A DNA stretch of 64,000 nucleotides from Gloeophyllum trabeum ATCC 11539 (lineage: Eukaryota; Basidiomycota; Agaricomycetes; Gloeophyllales; Gloeophyllaceae): the NCBI RefSeq assembly GCF_000344685.1, contig NW_006920412.1:1141414-1205413 (forward strand). Direction: 5' to 3'. The position numbers and the translations under genes were made by a program. Shown here piece after piece: positions 1 through 10,888 of the stretch. The notes beneath the pieces were generated by a model. It saw only the letters and a program-made list of their open reading frames with translations, was not told where the DNA came from and searched no databases. How positions within the stretch are numbered: position 1 is the stretch's first letter; the number at the start of each line of letters is the position of its first letter.

Positions 1-200
1 CCGAGCGCCATCGACTTGCACAAAAGAAGTTAAGTGTAATAGTAGCATACCTTGAAGAGCCTCTGACCGGTCTTTGCCATCCTGGCCTTACGCTCATTCT
101 GCTTTGATGCATGTAAGAGTGTCTGCGTACGTCTCTTACCAGACTGCATTATCACAGCTTTCGACACCCCACCATATTTTGTCACCTTCCCGCCTACCAT
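1..200 (-). CDS. partial exon of an unrecognised basic protein, cut by the left edge
   Basis: The minus strand has an open frame ending at a good donor (TTCAAG|gtatgc, exon end at position 51), so the gene continues off the left edge. The first in-frame ATG is at 200 (MVGGKVTKYGG...). The frame is also open upstream to about 289 but lacks an ATG there, so the first exon could begin at an acceptor instead. The peptide is rich in Lys, Arg and Gln (QSGKRRTQTLLHASKQNERK) and resembles no family I can name. Its reality rests only on the open frame and the donor, so confidence is low. Confidence 0.3.
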
Positions 201-856
201 TCCTCTACCAGTCCTAGCGTCAAAGCCCAGATATGCCGAGCTCGAGTCAATAAGGTGAATCACAAGCAGATCGAGTAGAAATACAAGCACGTATCATAGA
301 GCAGATGAGAGCGACAATGGACGTGGTCCGAACACCACGTGCCGGACCGTCCGGCAGTGGGTTCGAAGATCTAACGACGGATCTAGGACGGGACGGCGGG
401 CGTTCTTATATAGATCTGTGTTGTTGCTGGCGTCGCCGGAGTTTGCTGGAGTCAAGGGCTGGAGTGTACTGGAGTGCCTCGACGGGACAGACGCAAGTCC
501 AACATCGAGAGCAGCGCTTCCGGTGGAGTCGACCTGAAAGGCCTTTAAGTCTCATAATACTGGACGGTACGATCAACCGTCCACTCTTATAATACTGCTA
601 TTGTGGGAAGGCCAGGTGCAGAAATTTGTGGCAAGTGGATCACAGTCACTTTCTAGGGTAAGCGTGCAGGAACATCGGAGATATATGAAGTGAAGGTTCG
701 TCCAACTAATATTCCCATACGATACAATTACAGAGTTTGGAGACTAAAAGCAAATGCACGTTCATCATCATGATTATAGCTGTTGTGACTCTATGGAGGG
801 ACCGCCCCCTTAGAGAGGAAGACTCGTAATAAAGAAAGCATGGACATCCTGAAGAA
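201..856. other. intergenic stretch with short inverted and direct repeats
   Basis: I see no gene here. It holds the inverted repeat tgccgga-ccg-tccggca near 341-357, a second one, ggacggt-acgatca-accgtcc, near 562-582, and a direct repeat ATAATACT at 554-561 and 589-596 that brackets the second. These could be regulatory sites or remnants; nothing links them to a known element. Confidence 0.5.
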
Positions 857-2391
857 TTATATGCAGCTGAAGACATCCCTTGATTCCTGGGCCAATCCCA
901 GTGCGGGCACCGGTAGCCCATCCATTGCCAGCATCTCAGTATCCCAAGTTCCCCAGTGGTCCGTAGTAAGTTGTACCGTTATATTCCGCCGGTAAAAGGG
1001 CAGAAATTTAGAGGCCATGGAGGGCGGCTTGATGACGACTTGAATGTGATACTGTAAATTTCAGCTAAACCATGTGACGGGCTACAATACATCCTGGATA
1101 ACTCACAGAAGCACTGACGACCTTTGATACCTCCCAGGACGACTCCGCGCCGCAAGCCCCAGCCTTCAGTCTGTAATGCAATTGGCTCACCCCTTCCCGT
1201 GCTTCGTCGACATGGCAAAGACATGCTTTGGAGATGCTCATATCTCGGACACTGACATACTGTCCGAGGCTCGACATCCTATTGCTTCCACCTTTGAGCC
1301 ATACCGTTGTCTTCTTAATCAGCTGTATGTCGATGTTGGGTATCAGTAATTTATTGTGCATAGGTGCATGGTGGCATGTTATCGTCAAAAGGATCGGAAT
1401 CCCCTCGCCCGCCGTAAAGCACATAGGTGAAGGCAGGGCTACCTTCACGTCTCGGTGAGTGAAGTTATACTTATAGCAGTACATCTTTACTTACAGTCAC
1501 TGACGGTAATACCTCTTCTTGTACCGTTGCACGACGACAGGCCCAGGAAGGCGACACTTTGAACGCCTGCACCCGCTCTTGATCAATTCCACTGAGGACC
1601 ATATTGAACGGACTAGGAATCTCCGTAACGGGGGGCATGCTAGGCCTCGTCTTGGGAAGATATGAAATGGGGATCTTAAGCCTGGATAACCGCCGGTGCT
1701 CAGTACAGTGATAATCCCATCGAGCGGTGAGTTCCTTACGTCTTATGCAACCTTAACCCCTTGCGGGTAACCCTAATACTGAGCGTATATGTCACGTCGC
1801 AGGAAACGCCGGGATGTGAAAAGTGACATGTGGGGGGTAACTTGATTGTGCCACCATCTACATACGGCGGGATAGGGATGGAGAACGCGAGCTCGCGGCC
1901 GTACGGTGACCCCGAGTGCGTGCATGAGGAGAAGAGCATGACTTGTTCTGAGAGGATGCAGGTATCGATGGCGCCTGTCACGACGCCCCTCTCCATCGCG
2001 CTGATTTTTATCTTTCCTTTCAACTGCAGTGCAGAAATACGAGCCGGGTTCAGCTTGAAACTCAGTCACTATGGATGAACTAAGAAGCTCGAACCGTAGC
2101 AGTCACTTGCGTCGTGTAAGTGAGCTTTGACTTCACTCGGACCGTCCCTTCTACGACACCGTTGAAACCATATGCAGGTCTGCTCAGCCGCCACCGCGAC
2201 CGGTCGAGCCGAACATGGAAGAGGTCGCACTCGTACTGGAAGTCGTCGTTCAGGGAGTTATTTCCATCTTGAAGTGAAGCATGCAAACGCGCTTCGACGT
2301 GTCCCGACGCCGACTGGGATGTCTCAGCATAAGGTGGGGCAGCCGGGAGGTACGTTGACTCCGAGTAAGCTGGGAGAGGCACTGGGTCCAT
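857..2391 (-). CDS. arrestin-like (alpha-arrestin) protein
   Basis: Splicing gives a protein of about 370 residues with arrestin N- and C-terminal sandwich signatures: RWRLSRPAYGFNGVVEGTV, then KGKIKISAMERGVV, a second-lobe motif FTAGEGIPILLTITCHHAP, and a C-terminal VVIKPP followed by a TDHW near the end. Introns fit by frame: one after VTAT (gttcga...ctgcag), one after the RKGLRLHK segment, one after PSVT, one after LGQ (gtatgt...cgacgaag) and one after GRQCF. The stop is at 857-859. ATG at 2391 is the first methionine. Fungal alpha-arrestins are ubiquitin-ligase adaptors that direct endocytosis of plasma-membrane transporters. The N-terminus has PLPAYSES and APPYAET, and LPAY fits the LPxY class bound by Rsp5 WW domains. 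The protein is shorter than yeast Art proteins. Family call is confident; cargo is unknown. Confidence 0.82.
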
Positions 2392-3031
2392 TGTCACTGG
2401 CAGTGGAATCCCGTCCAGGTCGAACCATCCCTCGGTATTGTCTCTAGTCCTTTAGTAGGAGCCGGTTTGAGTCATCGGTAAGTAATGAGGTACATTCAGG
2501 GTTGGTTCTAGGTGACTTGATGCCTTCGGCATCAGTAGATAGCATACATTATCTCATTGTCGGGAGCCCGCTCCCTCTAATTGCCAATTGCATGGGCGCC
2601 TCCGAGCAAGGCTAAACCCAACTCTAACTGTATCGTGCGATGGACGGATGGAATGAGTACGAGGGGGCGGCTGCAACAAGAGCGTCACTACATAAAGTCA
2701 TCTTGTAACAATGTGGCGTGCTCTGATATCCACAGGCAAGTCCAGCTTACCCGGCACCAGCAATCCATTAACGGAGATGAGACACAGTTTCGAAACTGCA
2801 AGAGATTTGTACCTTGGTTTGCTGGTGAATAGGAGGGCTGACTAGCGTTGGAACGTTAACGCGTTAACCCTTGGAGGATCCGAAAGAGCTCCTCAAGTTC
2901 AACGGACAAACGTCGGAATCCCACGTGCGCGGTTGATCGGACTCGTCGGCCGCTCTGCTGTGCCTGAATGTTACCCTTCCCCGCATCCCCGCATTCGAGT
3001 TCACTGCTCGAGGACAAGTGGCTTATCTGCC
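2392..3031. promoter_or_regulatory. divergent intergenic region between arrestin-like gene and HIBADH
   Basis: This 640-bp gap separates two diverging start codons, so it must carry both promoters. I recognise no definite TATA box and no gene. The short open frames inside have no splice or motif support. Confidence 0.5.
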
Positions 3032-4273
3032 ATGAAAGCGACTAAGATATTGCTCAATGCGGCCCTTCGAAGCCCAGAGCTCCGCTCAAAGAGCATCAGC
3101 TTTATTGGGCTGGGTCGGATGGGCTCGGAGATGGCGTACAACTTGTTCTCGAAACGATTCGCGGAGGCCACTGACTCGCACTTCGTCGTTTGCGACGCTG
3201 TCGAGGAGGCGACGAAATCATTCCAGGACAATTTTCTCGGACAGTTTCCCGGTGCGAAACTAGACGTTGTAAAGACCCCCCAAGAGTACGTATCCCAGCC
3301 CCTAAGTGCAGACACGGAACATGAGACATTCGCGCATTGCAGGGCCGTGTTATCGTCCGAAACGATCATTACCATGCTTCCATCAACACCTCAGGTTAAC
3401 ACCGTGTACCGACAGCTTACTGGGATAATACCTACTCTGCGATCTTTCCCATCCGCTGGATTCACCTTGTTAATTGATTCGACGACCCTGGATGTACAGG
3501 TGGCCAGAAGCATAGCGGCAGAGGTCATCGACACCGGTGCCGACATGGTGGATGCGCCCGTATCCGGTGGTATGTGCTCGTTACTGACACTCGGCCTTAT
3601 GATGTCCCTTTACTTACCAGGTACGATGAGGCGTCCTGGGAGCGAAGGCAGGTACCCTCTCCTTCCTAGTTGGAGGCATGTCCACCGCGTTCGAACGTGC
3701 TCGGCCACTGCTTGAGCTCATGGGAAAGCGAATCTTCCATTGCGGAGGCTCTGGAGCGGGCCTAGGTGCAAAGATATGCAACAACCTTGTTCTCGGAGTA
3801 GAACAAATTGTCGTAGCGGAGGCCATGCTACTCGGACAGAAGTTGGGCCTTGATCCCGCTGTCCTTGCCTCGGTCATTAACAGTTCAACGGGAGCATGTT
3901 GGTCGTCTTCCATAAACAACCCAGTACCAGGCGCTCTACCTGATAAATCTCCGCCATGCGAGAGAGATTTCGAAGGTGGTTTTGCGACTGCTCTTATGTT
4001 GAAGGTATGTCTGTCTCGCATCGTCCAGACCCGAATCAATAACCTTATGACTCGGAACAGGACATGGGTCTGGCTACGAATATAGCTAGGAATACTGGGG
4101 CACCTCTACCACTAGGGGAAGCTGCAGAGAAACTGTATGCTCACGTCCTGGTGGAGGACCCGCAGCTGATAAGAAAGGATTTCTCCTCTGTATACCGCTA
4201 CCTATCGCAATGCGCTCAAGAGGGCAAGAGAGTACGGATCGAGGAGATTGCATCTGCCGAGGAAAAATCATAA
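3032..4273 (+). CDS. 3-hydroxyisobutyrate dehydrogenase, mitochondrial
   Basis: This NAD-dependent enzyme of valine catabolism oxidises 3-hydroxyisobutyrate to methylmalonate semialdehyde in mitochondria. The N-terminus MKATKILLNAALRSPELRS is basic and amphipathic, as in a transit peptide, and precedes the Rossmann motif FIGLGRMGSEMAYNL (GxGxMG). The substrate-binding signature DAPVSGG-VLGAKAGTLSFLVGG is rebuilt across intron 1 (3570-3630). GAGLGAKICNN carries the catalytic Lys of the family. Exon 2 runs to 4004, intron 2 is 4005-4060, and exon 3 encodes the C-terminus starting DMGLATNIARNTG, ending in TAA at 4271-4273. Length is about 375 residues, normal or slightly long. An in-frame extension begins at 2933 but lacks typical features, so I chose 3032. 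The gene converges with the SRR1-like gene, about 110 bp away. Confidence 0.92.
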
Positions 4274-4383
4274 AGTACGTTACAAAGGATATCACGTACA
4301 TATAACCGTGTGCTGCATTACGCCACTATGGTTGAGTCTAGCCTTTGAGCGCCATCACGGACAGCTCACGGCTATGACGTGCT

Positions 4384-5408
4384 CTAAAGCCATCTATCTT
4401 CCGAACCTGACACTTCCCAGAAGTCCACATCTTGGCTCAGTTTAGAGAGACGCAAGGTCGGAATGTATTGGAGGGCGAGATTAATGAATGCATCTCGAAA
4501 AGCAATGCAGTCGGGCAACAACGTGGATTCACATTTTGATGCTATGGCGAGGGTTGTGCCCATGCAGCTCCTGGGATGCGAATAGAAACACTCACTGTAG
4601 CGGAACAGATGCGGGTACTTCCTCTGGAACTTGCTATTATTGATTCTAATACAGTTACAGTGGTCAAGGGACGCCTGGTACGGAGTAGTCATCACTCACG
4701 TTGTCTCGTACTCACTAAACTTATTGCATATGAATAACATGTTGGGTAGTTTCCCTATTGTCCAATTTTGGCCGAGGATGGCCTCGTAGAGTTGCACGTC
4801 GCAGTGAGGCATAAATACAAGCGTCTGCGAGTCCATCTCGTATCTTCCGTTCTGTACCAGTTTCAGAGAATGGAAATGCGGGAAGGGGGCAGAAGCATTT
4901 ACCAAATTTTCTGTTAGACATTGGATTTCCAGTCCCTTGAGCAGTGTTATATCCTGGTCAGTCAATACGGGATCGTATAAACTGATGCTAGATTGTGGCT
5001 GCCAAAAGAGATTGCTTAGCGGCAGCAGTTCGTTGGCGTCATCTTTGATAACTTACTACGTTCAGCTCGTCGCATAAACCCAACAAAAGGGCCAGCTGTG
5101 CTGCTGCATTCTCCGAAGCAGTAGGACTACCAAGCCCGAGGCATAGAACGGGTATTGACCCTTCCCATCCTAACTCCGACAGGGAATCCCTCACAAGATC
5201 TAGAGCTGCCAGTTGTCATCGCCGGCGTACTCATCAGGGAATATGACGAACGTTTACATTCATGTAACCATTGTCCATCCTTCAGCTCTCGAAGGCAACG
5301 TTGTAAGAGACGGCCCGGTGCTTGAGGCGCTCGAGTATTCTTACCCTTGCGCTTTCGACGAGGAGACTCTACGTATCGGAAAGCATTATTTTCGTTTCCG
5401 GCGCTCAT
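4384..5408 (-). CDS. SRR1-like domain protein
   Basis: Spliced exons give a protein of about 260 residues with the SRR1 domain: VLCLGLGSPTASENAAAQLA, then LYDPVLTDQDITLLKGLEI, then LVFMPHCDVQLYEAILGQNW, then MLFICNKFSEYETT, and a C-terminal DVDFWE. Introns that restore the frame are gtaaac...ggcag after WLHEC, gtaagt...after CDELNV, gtgagt...aatag after SEYETT and gtgagtg...ccatag after HLFRY. The basic N-terminus PRRKRKGKN may be a nuclear signal. The family includes plant SRR1, which affects clock and light output, and yeast Ber1, linked to tubulin biogenesis. Its biochemical activity is unknown. The start ATG at 5406-5408 is the first in the frame. Confidence 0.85.
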
Positions 5409-6182
5409 TGCGACGGGCCCGGCCTGTCAGCAGTCAGTACTACTGCCACTACAATTGCCACACTGGCAGACTTCACAGTGTGACCCACACAAACTGAGGC
5501 TTCTCAAGCACCGAGGAGATGGCGTGGATGTGCCCGAGTACGCCGAGATGATAACACCGGAAACGCGAGGATAAAGGCAATCGCCTTGATTGACGCAGGA
5601 ACCGCTCTGTGATTACAAGTCGAAGCCAGAGTAGGAAGCACCTTACTATAAGGGCGCCGAAGGTTAATTATAAGAAAGCATGTTTCGGCAGCTTCTCAAC
5701 GCAAATCGCGACGATCCTCTATGAGTGCCACCGTCAAGCTCACCCTTGCCAGTTTGTAAAAAATGCAAGAAATGCGAGTCCTCGGAATAAAATGCAAATG
5801 GGGTTCGGGCTGTCCGAGGTACCGATGTCCGAAGACTTGCCCGCTTGGAAACAAAGTTCATTCTGCGGCATCTTCCTAGAGAGGAAGGCATGCGCATTGA
5901 TGGGGCTGCAGTCGAGGCGACCGCTGCACTTTCGCTGCCAACGCACCCCCCGCGACGCCATATACCACGACTCTTACACGATTTTCCACTGACGACCCTC
6001 GATTTTCTCCTCCTTTCGTTCGCGTTCTTTATCTCGTTTCTTGTGGGCTGTCGCCAAGCAGCTCAAACTAATCAACTGAACCGCCCTATATCTGCAATCT
6101 CGCCTCAGCTCGATCGTTTTTTCCAACTCGCTGTCAGCCCGAATTTATCCAGCCCCGATCGAACCAACTCCTCTCTGTCCTG
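5409..6182. promoter_or_regulatory. divergent promoter region, pyrimidine-rich just upstream of SDR copy A
   Basis: No gene is supported here. The stretch from about 5990 to 6060 is strongly CT-rich on the plus strand (ctcctcctttcgttcg), typical of core promoters of expressed fungal genes that lack a TATA box, and lies 120-190 bp before the ATG of the downstream gene. Several overlapping open frames in the middle have no motif. Confidence 0.45.
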
Positions 6183-8016
6183 ATGACCGACAAACCAAGT
6201 GCGATTATCCTCGGTTCGTGTCACCGCGATCAGTGATATGTTGGCTTGTTATGTTTAAGACAGTGGACCTCACACGTGGTTTTGCCGTTTGATTTGATTT
6301 CAGGAGGACTCAACACCTGCTCCCGAGCACTCGCGGCGTATTTGGTCCCGCTGGAGGGAGAACCTCTCGTATCTGTCCGTAATGGCACCGTGGACGACAG
6401 ACCTTGCCTTTCTGACGGTTGCTATTGATACAACAGCACCTCCGTATCGTGGATAAATACTCTGTCCACCCACCTACGACGTACGCATTTTGAGAGCTTG
6501 TTATTTCATTAATCCTAACCCTACGCGCCGTTCTGAAGTTATCTCGGACCGGAATTCCCCAAAGTCCTTGAGAAGGCCAATGTCGAATATCGTCAAGCCA
6601 ACCTAACCCTACCAGGCAAGGAGTTCACTTCCGGAAGCAGTTTGCATATTCTGAGCTGAACTCGTATTTAATAGAGATCGTAGCCCATGCGTTCGATCCT
6701 CCGGAGGGTCAGGCACCGTACACCTACGTCTTTGACGTGACAGGTGAACCGCGTCATGACCGGCCCGATCAGGTATTTACCTGTCGATCATCTGCACCGC
6801 GGCAGCTGTCAATTCAGTTTTACTGCGCTGTAGGTCCAAGTTACGCACACCTTCCAGATCGCGAGATTGGTGGCGAATGAGGCTGCCCGTCGAAAGGTGA
6901 AGGCGTATGTTCGCCTTACTCACGTGTTCTATATCTGCCCAGAGAAGAGCTCGCATACCGAGAAGGAGGATTTGAAACCCGACGGTGTTCGTGGAATCTG
7001 GTGGCATGAAGGACTACGCGCCATTGCTGGTATTGACGAGTATGACAGTCCGGGATCTTCTTCAGATGAAGGTATAACTAATGTTTCCTTGCAGCCTACC
7101 TGTCGTCATCTTGCGTCTTGCCTTGGTGTACGGCCCATATATCAATTTCGGTTATAGTAAGCCTCTCACTCCGTGACCGCTGGATAAGGCCGCTGACCGG
7201 AGTAGTCCCAACGTTCATCACTGCTGCTGCGGTGTATGGCTATATGAAGCAGCCTCTCAAAGCACTGTAAGTCTCCGGTCATGATTACTCCTTAATATGA
7301 TCTCTATAACGTACATACCATCGCAGTCATTCTCCCGGAACTTATCCAGTTCATACTGTCCACATCGACGACGTCGTGGCTGCGGCTTGGGCGTCCGCGG
7401 AGTGGATAGCAAAGCTGGGACGACAGGAGGCCAACACGATAGCCGGCGAGGAATTGTCGTTCCATAACGACAAGAGCGCGTTAAAGGAAGTCGAAGGAAT
7501 CGTGCCGCCCGAGCGCAAGGTCGTGGCGCCTTTGTTCAATATTGTGAGGATGCTAGTGGCAGCTGCCGGAACATGTGTCTGAGATTTCGTAGGCCGATGA
7601 TCACGACACAAGTTTTGTCGGGGGTCTGCGCACTATGTGCGCGCTATTTGGTACAACCGTGGAATTCCACGGGAAGTTGACTGACGTGCTTGCCAAGGTG
7701 CGTTATGTTCGTCTGGCTTACCGTCTGCTTCTGACCCTTCATGCAGTTCAAGCTGGAGGACGTCGTAGAGGACATAAATGAAGAGCACGTCAGCGGCTGG
7801 ACCAAGATGCTCGAGGCCTCGAATCCTCCTATCCAGAGCACGCCCCTGACGCCCTACGTGGACGAGAACGCACTGGCGAAGAGGGTCGTCGCTTTGGATA
7901 ACAAGAAGATCAAGAACGTGTTGGGTCTGAAGTTGAAGCGCCCCCACTTTAATGAAGAGTCAATCGGCGAAGTGGTGGATAAATGGAAGGCGGAAAAGGT
8001 GTGGCCTGCTGTCTAG
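6183..8016 (+). CDS. extended SDR-like NAD(P)-binding protein, paralog A
   Basis: About nine exons give a protein of about 390 residues. It starts MTDKPSAIILG and, across intron 1, continues GLNTCSRALAAYLVPLEGEP, a modified Rossmann glycine turn. RLALVYGPYINFGY matches the extended-SDR NVYGP block, and VHIDDVVAAAW matches the HVDDVA block. The normal catalytic YxxxK position appears as GIWWHEGLRAIAGID, without Tyr or Lys. The intron at 6616-6674 has a GC donor (ccag|gcaagg) and AG acceptor, the only solution that keeps alignment with copy B. The protein is colinear with copy B through the last residues (VDKWKAEKVWPAV). No stop or frameshift is seen, so it is probably functional. Substrate is unknown; this is a Rossmann protein of the NmrA/epimerase type only by inference. 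Confidence 0.8.
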
Positions 8017-9083
8017 TTCACGACTCGCTGCACCTCGACGTCTTTGGTTATGACTTTATCTTCTATTTGTTCTGGTTAAATGTACTGGTAGGCCCTCTAT
8101 CGCGGCGTTGACATATCTGGCATGCGTAGGATGCTGGAAGGATATTTCGACTGTATATTAGGTTATATATCCATGCTTGGCGCTTCTTGATGGGACCGTA
8201 CAATGAACAGCACAGGAATTTACTCGGGCCTATTCCTGAGCGTACCGCCGGGATGTAAGAGGATGACGTGTGTCGAGATGGATCGCAGACCGTGTGCCTC
8301 GGTGTACGGTCGATCGCGATCTCCTGCTGTAACAGTTGCTTCCCGACCGGTACGCATTTACGATTTATCACGAGGGCAACCTTGAAGGTGGTAATCAGCG
8401 GTCTTGCAGCCATGCTGGATGTGCGTCGTCCACCGCGCTGTGCGGCGGGCAGTAGTAGCCGCTGTTTCGTCTTTACTGCGGTATCACGGATGTCTGAGTC
8501 GGAGCTAACTGCAGAAGTTCTGTATGGTCCTACGGAGGGGTCGCGGGCCCTGCCCTCGAGAGGAACGTCGGTGTGGCTGAGAAGTCGCGAAGCTCGGTTC
8601 GGAAGCACAGGGCGGGGTGGCCCGATAGAGTTCGTCGGATCTCACGATGAGATCGAGCGTGTGCGATCGGCTCCAGTCATCCTGGCGTGCGTCCGAGCCG
8701 CGGCCTGCCTGTCGCCTGAACCAGCTCGCGTCCTCGTTTCAGCCAGACACGCCAAACCTTGGCTGAGGCCGTTGCTACAGCGAGCGCCGGTGCCACAGCT
8801 GCATTTCGCCGCCGTTTTTTCCTAAAATTTCCAGTCAGTCTCGAGCGACGTGCTTGATAACGACGCCGTACTTACTGCTCGGCAGCTGAGCGGGTCAGCA
8901 GCCACCGCCCGACGCTAGCACACCGCGCTTTCATATCAGAACTCTGCCCAGATTAACCTGGATTAGCTCGATTTCGCCTGGCTTGTCCCTTTAAGACCGA
9001 CTGCTTCCACGCAGAACGTCGCCTGTTAGCGCGATCTCCGTCGCTTTTGAACTGTTTCCTGTTCTCTTCTGCAAGAGTCACCA
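8017..9083. other. intergenic region between SDR paralogs
   Basis: This 1.07-kb gap carries the 3' end of copy A and the promoter of copy B. Long open frames occur on both strands (about 8063-8608 and 8268-8825), but they overlap each other, lack motifs and look like products of a GC-rich stretch. I do not call a gene. CT-rich sequence precedes the ATG at 9084. Confidence 0.5.
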
Positions 9084-10888
9084 ATGGCCTCCTCCAAGCC
9101 TGCCGCGATCATCCTTGGTCAGTCATTTTGTCTATTCAATTCAGTCGCTCCAACCGAACCGCTCTCTGAATAGGGGGCGTCAACACTTTCTCCCGCGCCC
9201 TTGCTCAATATCTCGTTCCCCTGGAGGGCGAGCCCCTCGTTTCCGTGAGTTCACTTTTGCTTCCGTATGCTCACGCGCTGACGCGCCGTGAATCCAGCAT
9301 CTGCGTATCGTTGACAAGTATTCCGTCGCCCCGCCCACCGTGTGCGTCTACCACGCTCCCATCCTTGGCTTGTCTTGACCCCTTCTACCAGCTATCTAGG
9401 CTCGGAGTTCCCCAAGGTCCTGGAGAAGCCAGAAGTAGAGTATCGTCAGGCAAACTTGACCGTTCCTTGTGAGTACAAACGTGGTCTTCAGTCGCCCGCC
9501 CCGTCTTATAGTTATCCCACAGCCATTGTCGGGAGCGTTTTCGACCAGCCAGATGGAAAGGAACCCTACTCTTACGTTTTCGACCTCACTGGCGAGGCGC
9601 GTAATGACCGACCGGAGGAGGTACGCTCTCTCCCACCTGTGGTTACTCCTTCCCCTTAACCCTTGCCAGGTTCAAATCGCAAACACCTTCAATGTATCCC
9701 GGAACGTAGCCCTCGAAGCTGAAAGGCGCAAAGTCAAGGCTTACGTCCGCGTCCATCTGCCCTACTACAACACACCCGACAAGGGCGAGCAGAGTGAAAA
9801 GGAGGACGTCAAGCCGATCGTGCCCGGTGGCGTCTGGTGGCACGAGACGCTACGTGCCCTCGCCGCTATTGAAGAGTGCGTCGCTTCCGCTGCCTGCACT
9901 TTGCAAACATATTTAATCATCATTTCAGCCTCAACCTTGTGGTCCTGCGGACAGGATACGTCTATGGTCCCTACGTCGATTATGGGTTGTGTATGTGGAC
10001 TATTTATCGCGTATCCCCTCTCGCTGAACCCGACTTTGCCAGTCACTTCTGCCATGTGCATAACGGCGTGCTACGGATACACGAAGCAGCCTCTGAAAGT
10101 CATGTACGTAATACCCCCCCCCCTCACGCGCCCTTTGTGCTCAATTACTTCACTGCAGGCATTCTCCGGGAAAGCACGCGTTCAACACCGTGCACGTTGA
10201 CGACGTCGCCGGCGCGGCATGGGCATGTGCAGAGTGGATGGCGAAGCTCGGCCGGAAAGAAGCCGACGCGGTGGCTGGGGAGCCTATCGCGTTCCACAAC
10301 GACAAGAGCAAGGTGAAGGCGCTCGAGGGCGCTGCTTTGCCCGAGGCAAAACTCGTTGCACCTGTGTTCAATGTGGTACGTGTCCATGCCGTCCTGGTCC
10401 TTGCTATGCCTCTGACATTTTAGTAGGTGGACGACAGTAACCATACCTTTATCTCGTTTCTCAATGTGCCGGCCTCGTTTTTCGGCACTTCTGTCGAGTT
10501 CTTCGATCTCTTCACCCGCGCGATGGCGAAAGTGAGTCACACTCTCCCCGTGCACCGACATGATACACCACGGGCTCTGAATACTGACACGCGACCCCCC
10601 CAGATCAACATGGATGAGCTCGCAGAAGACATCAACGAAGAGCACGTCGGCACGTGGACGAAGATGATCACGACCTCCAAGCCGCCCGTGCCCAATACCC
10701 CTCTCTCACCTTACGTCCACCCGCAGGTCGTGGGCCTCTTCGAGAAGCACAGTATCGGCCTGGACAACAGCAAGCTCAAAAAGATCGTGGGCTACCAGCT
10801 TAAGCGGCCGACCTACAGCCACGCGGAGCTGAAGGAGGTCATCGACAAGTGGAAGGCGGAGCAGAGCTGGCCGACGCTCGAGGATTGA
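9084..10888 (+). CDS. extended SDR-like NAD(P)-binding protein, paralog B
   Basis: This is the better-conserved partner of copy A. It starts MASSKPAAIILG, then across an intron GVNTFSRALAQYLVPLEGEP. Later blocks are LRTGYVYGPYVDYG, NTVHVDDVAGAAWACAEWMA, and a C-terminal domain with EDINEEHVGTWTKM and DKWKAEQSWPTLED. Introns match those of copy A in position and phase, for example before YLGSEFPKVLEK and after DRPEE, but the one corresponding to 6616-6674 has an ordinary gtgagt donor here. Length is about 390 residues. The expected catalytic Tyr/Lys pair is replaced (GVWWHETLRALAAIED). Its codons are more GC-rich than those of copy A. The pair arose by tandem duplication. No membrane segment or signal peptide is seen, so it is likely cytosolic; the reaction is unknown. 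Confidence 0.82.

Noticed and set aside
8063..8825. Overlapping 180-codon ORFs on opposite strands between the SDR paralogs
   Set aside because: They overlap each other, have no motifs or splice support, and lie where GC-rich DNA creates long chance frames.
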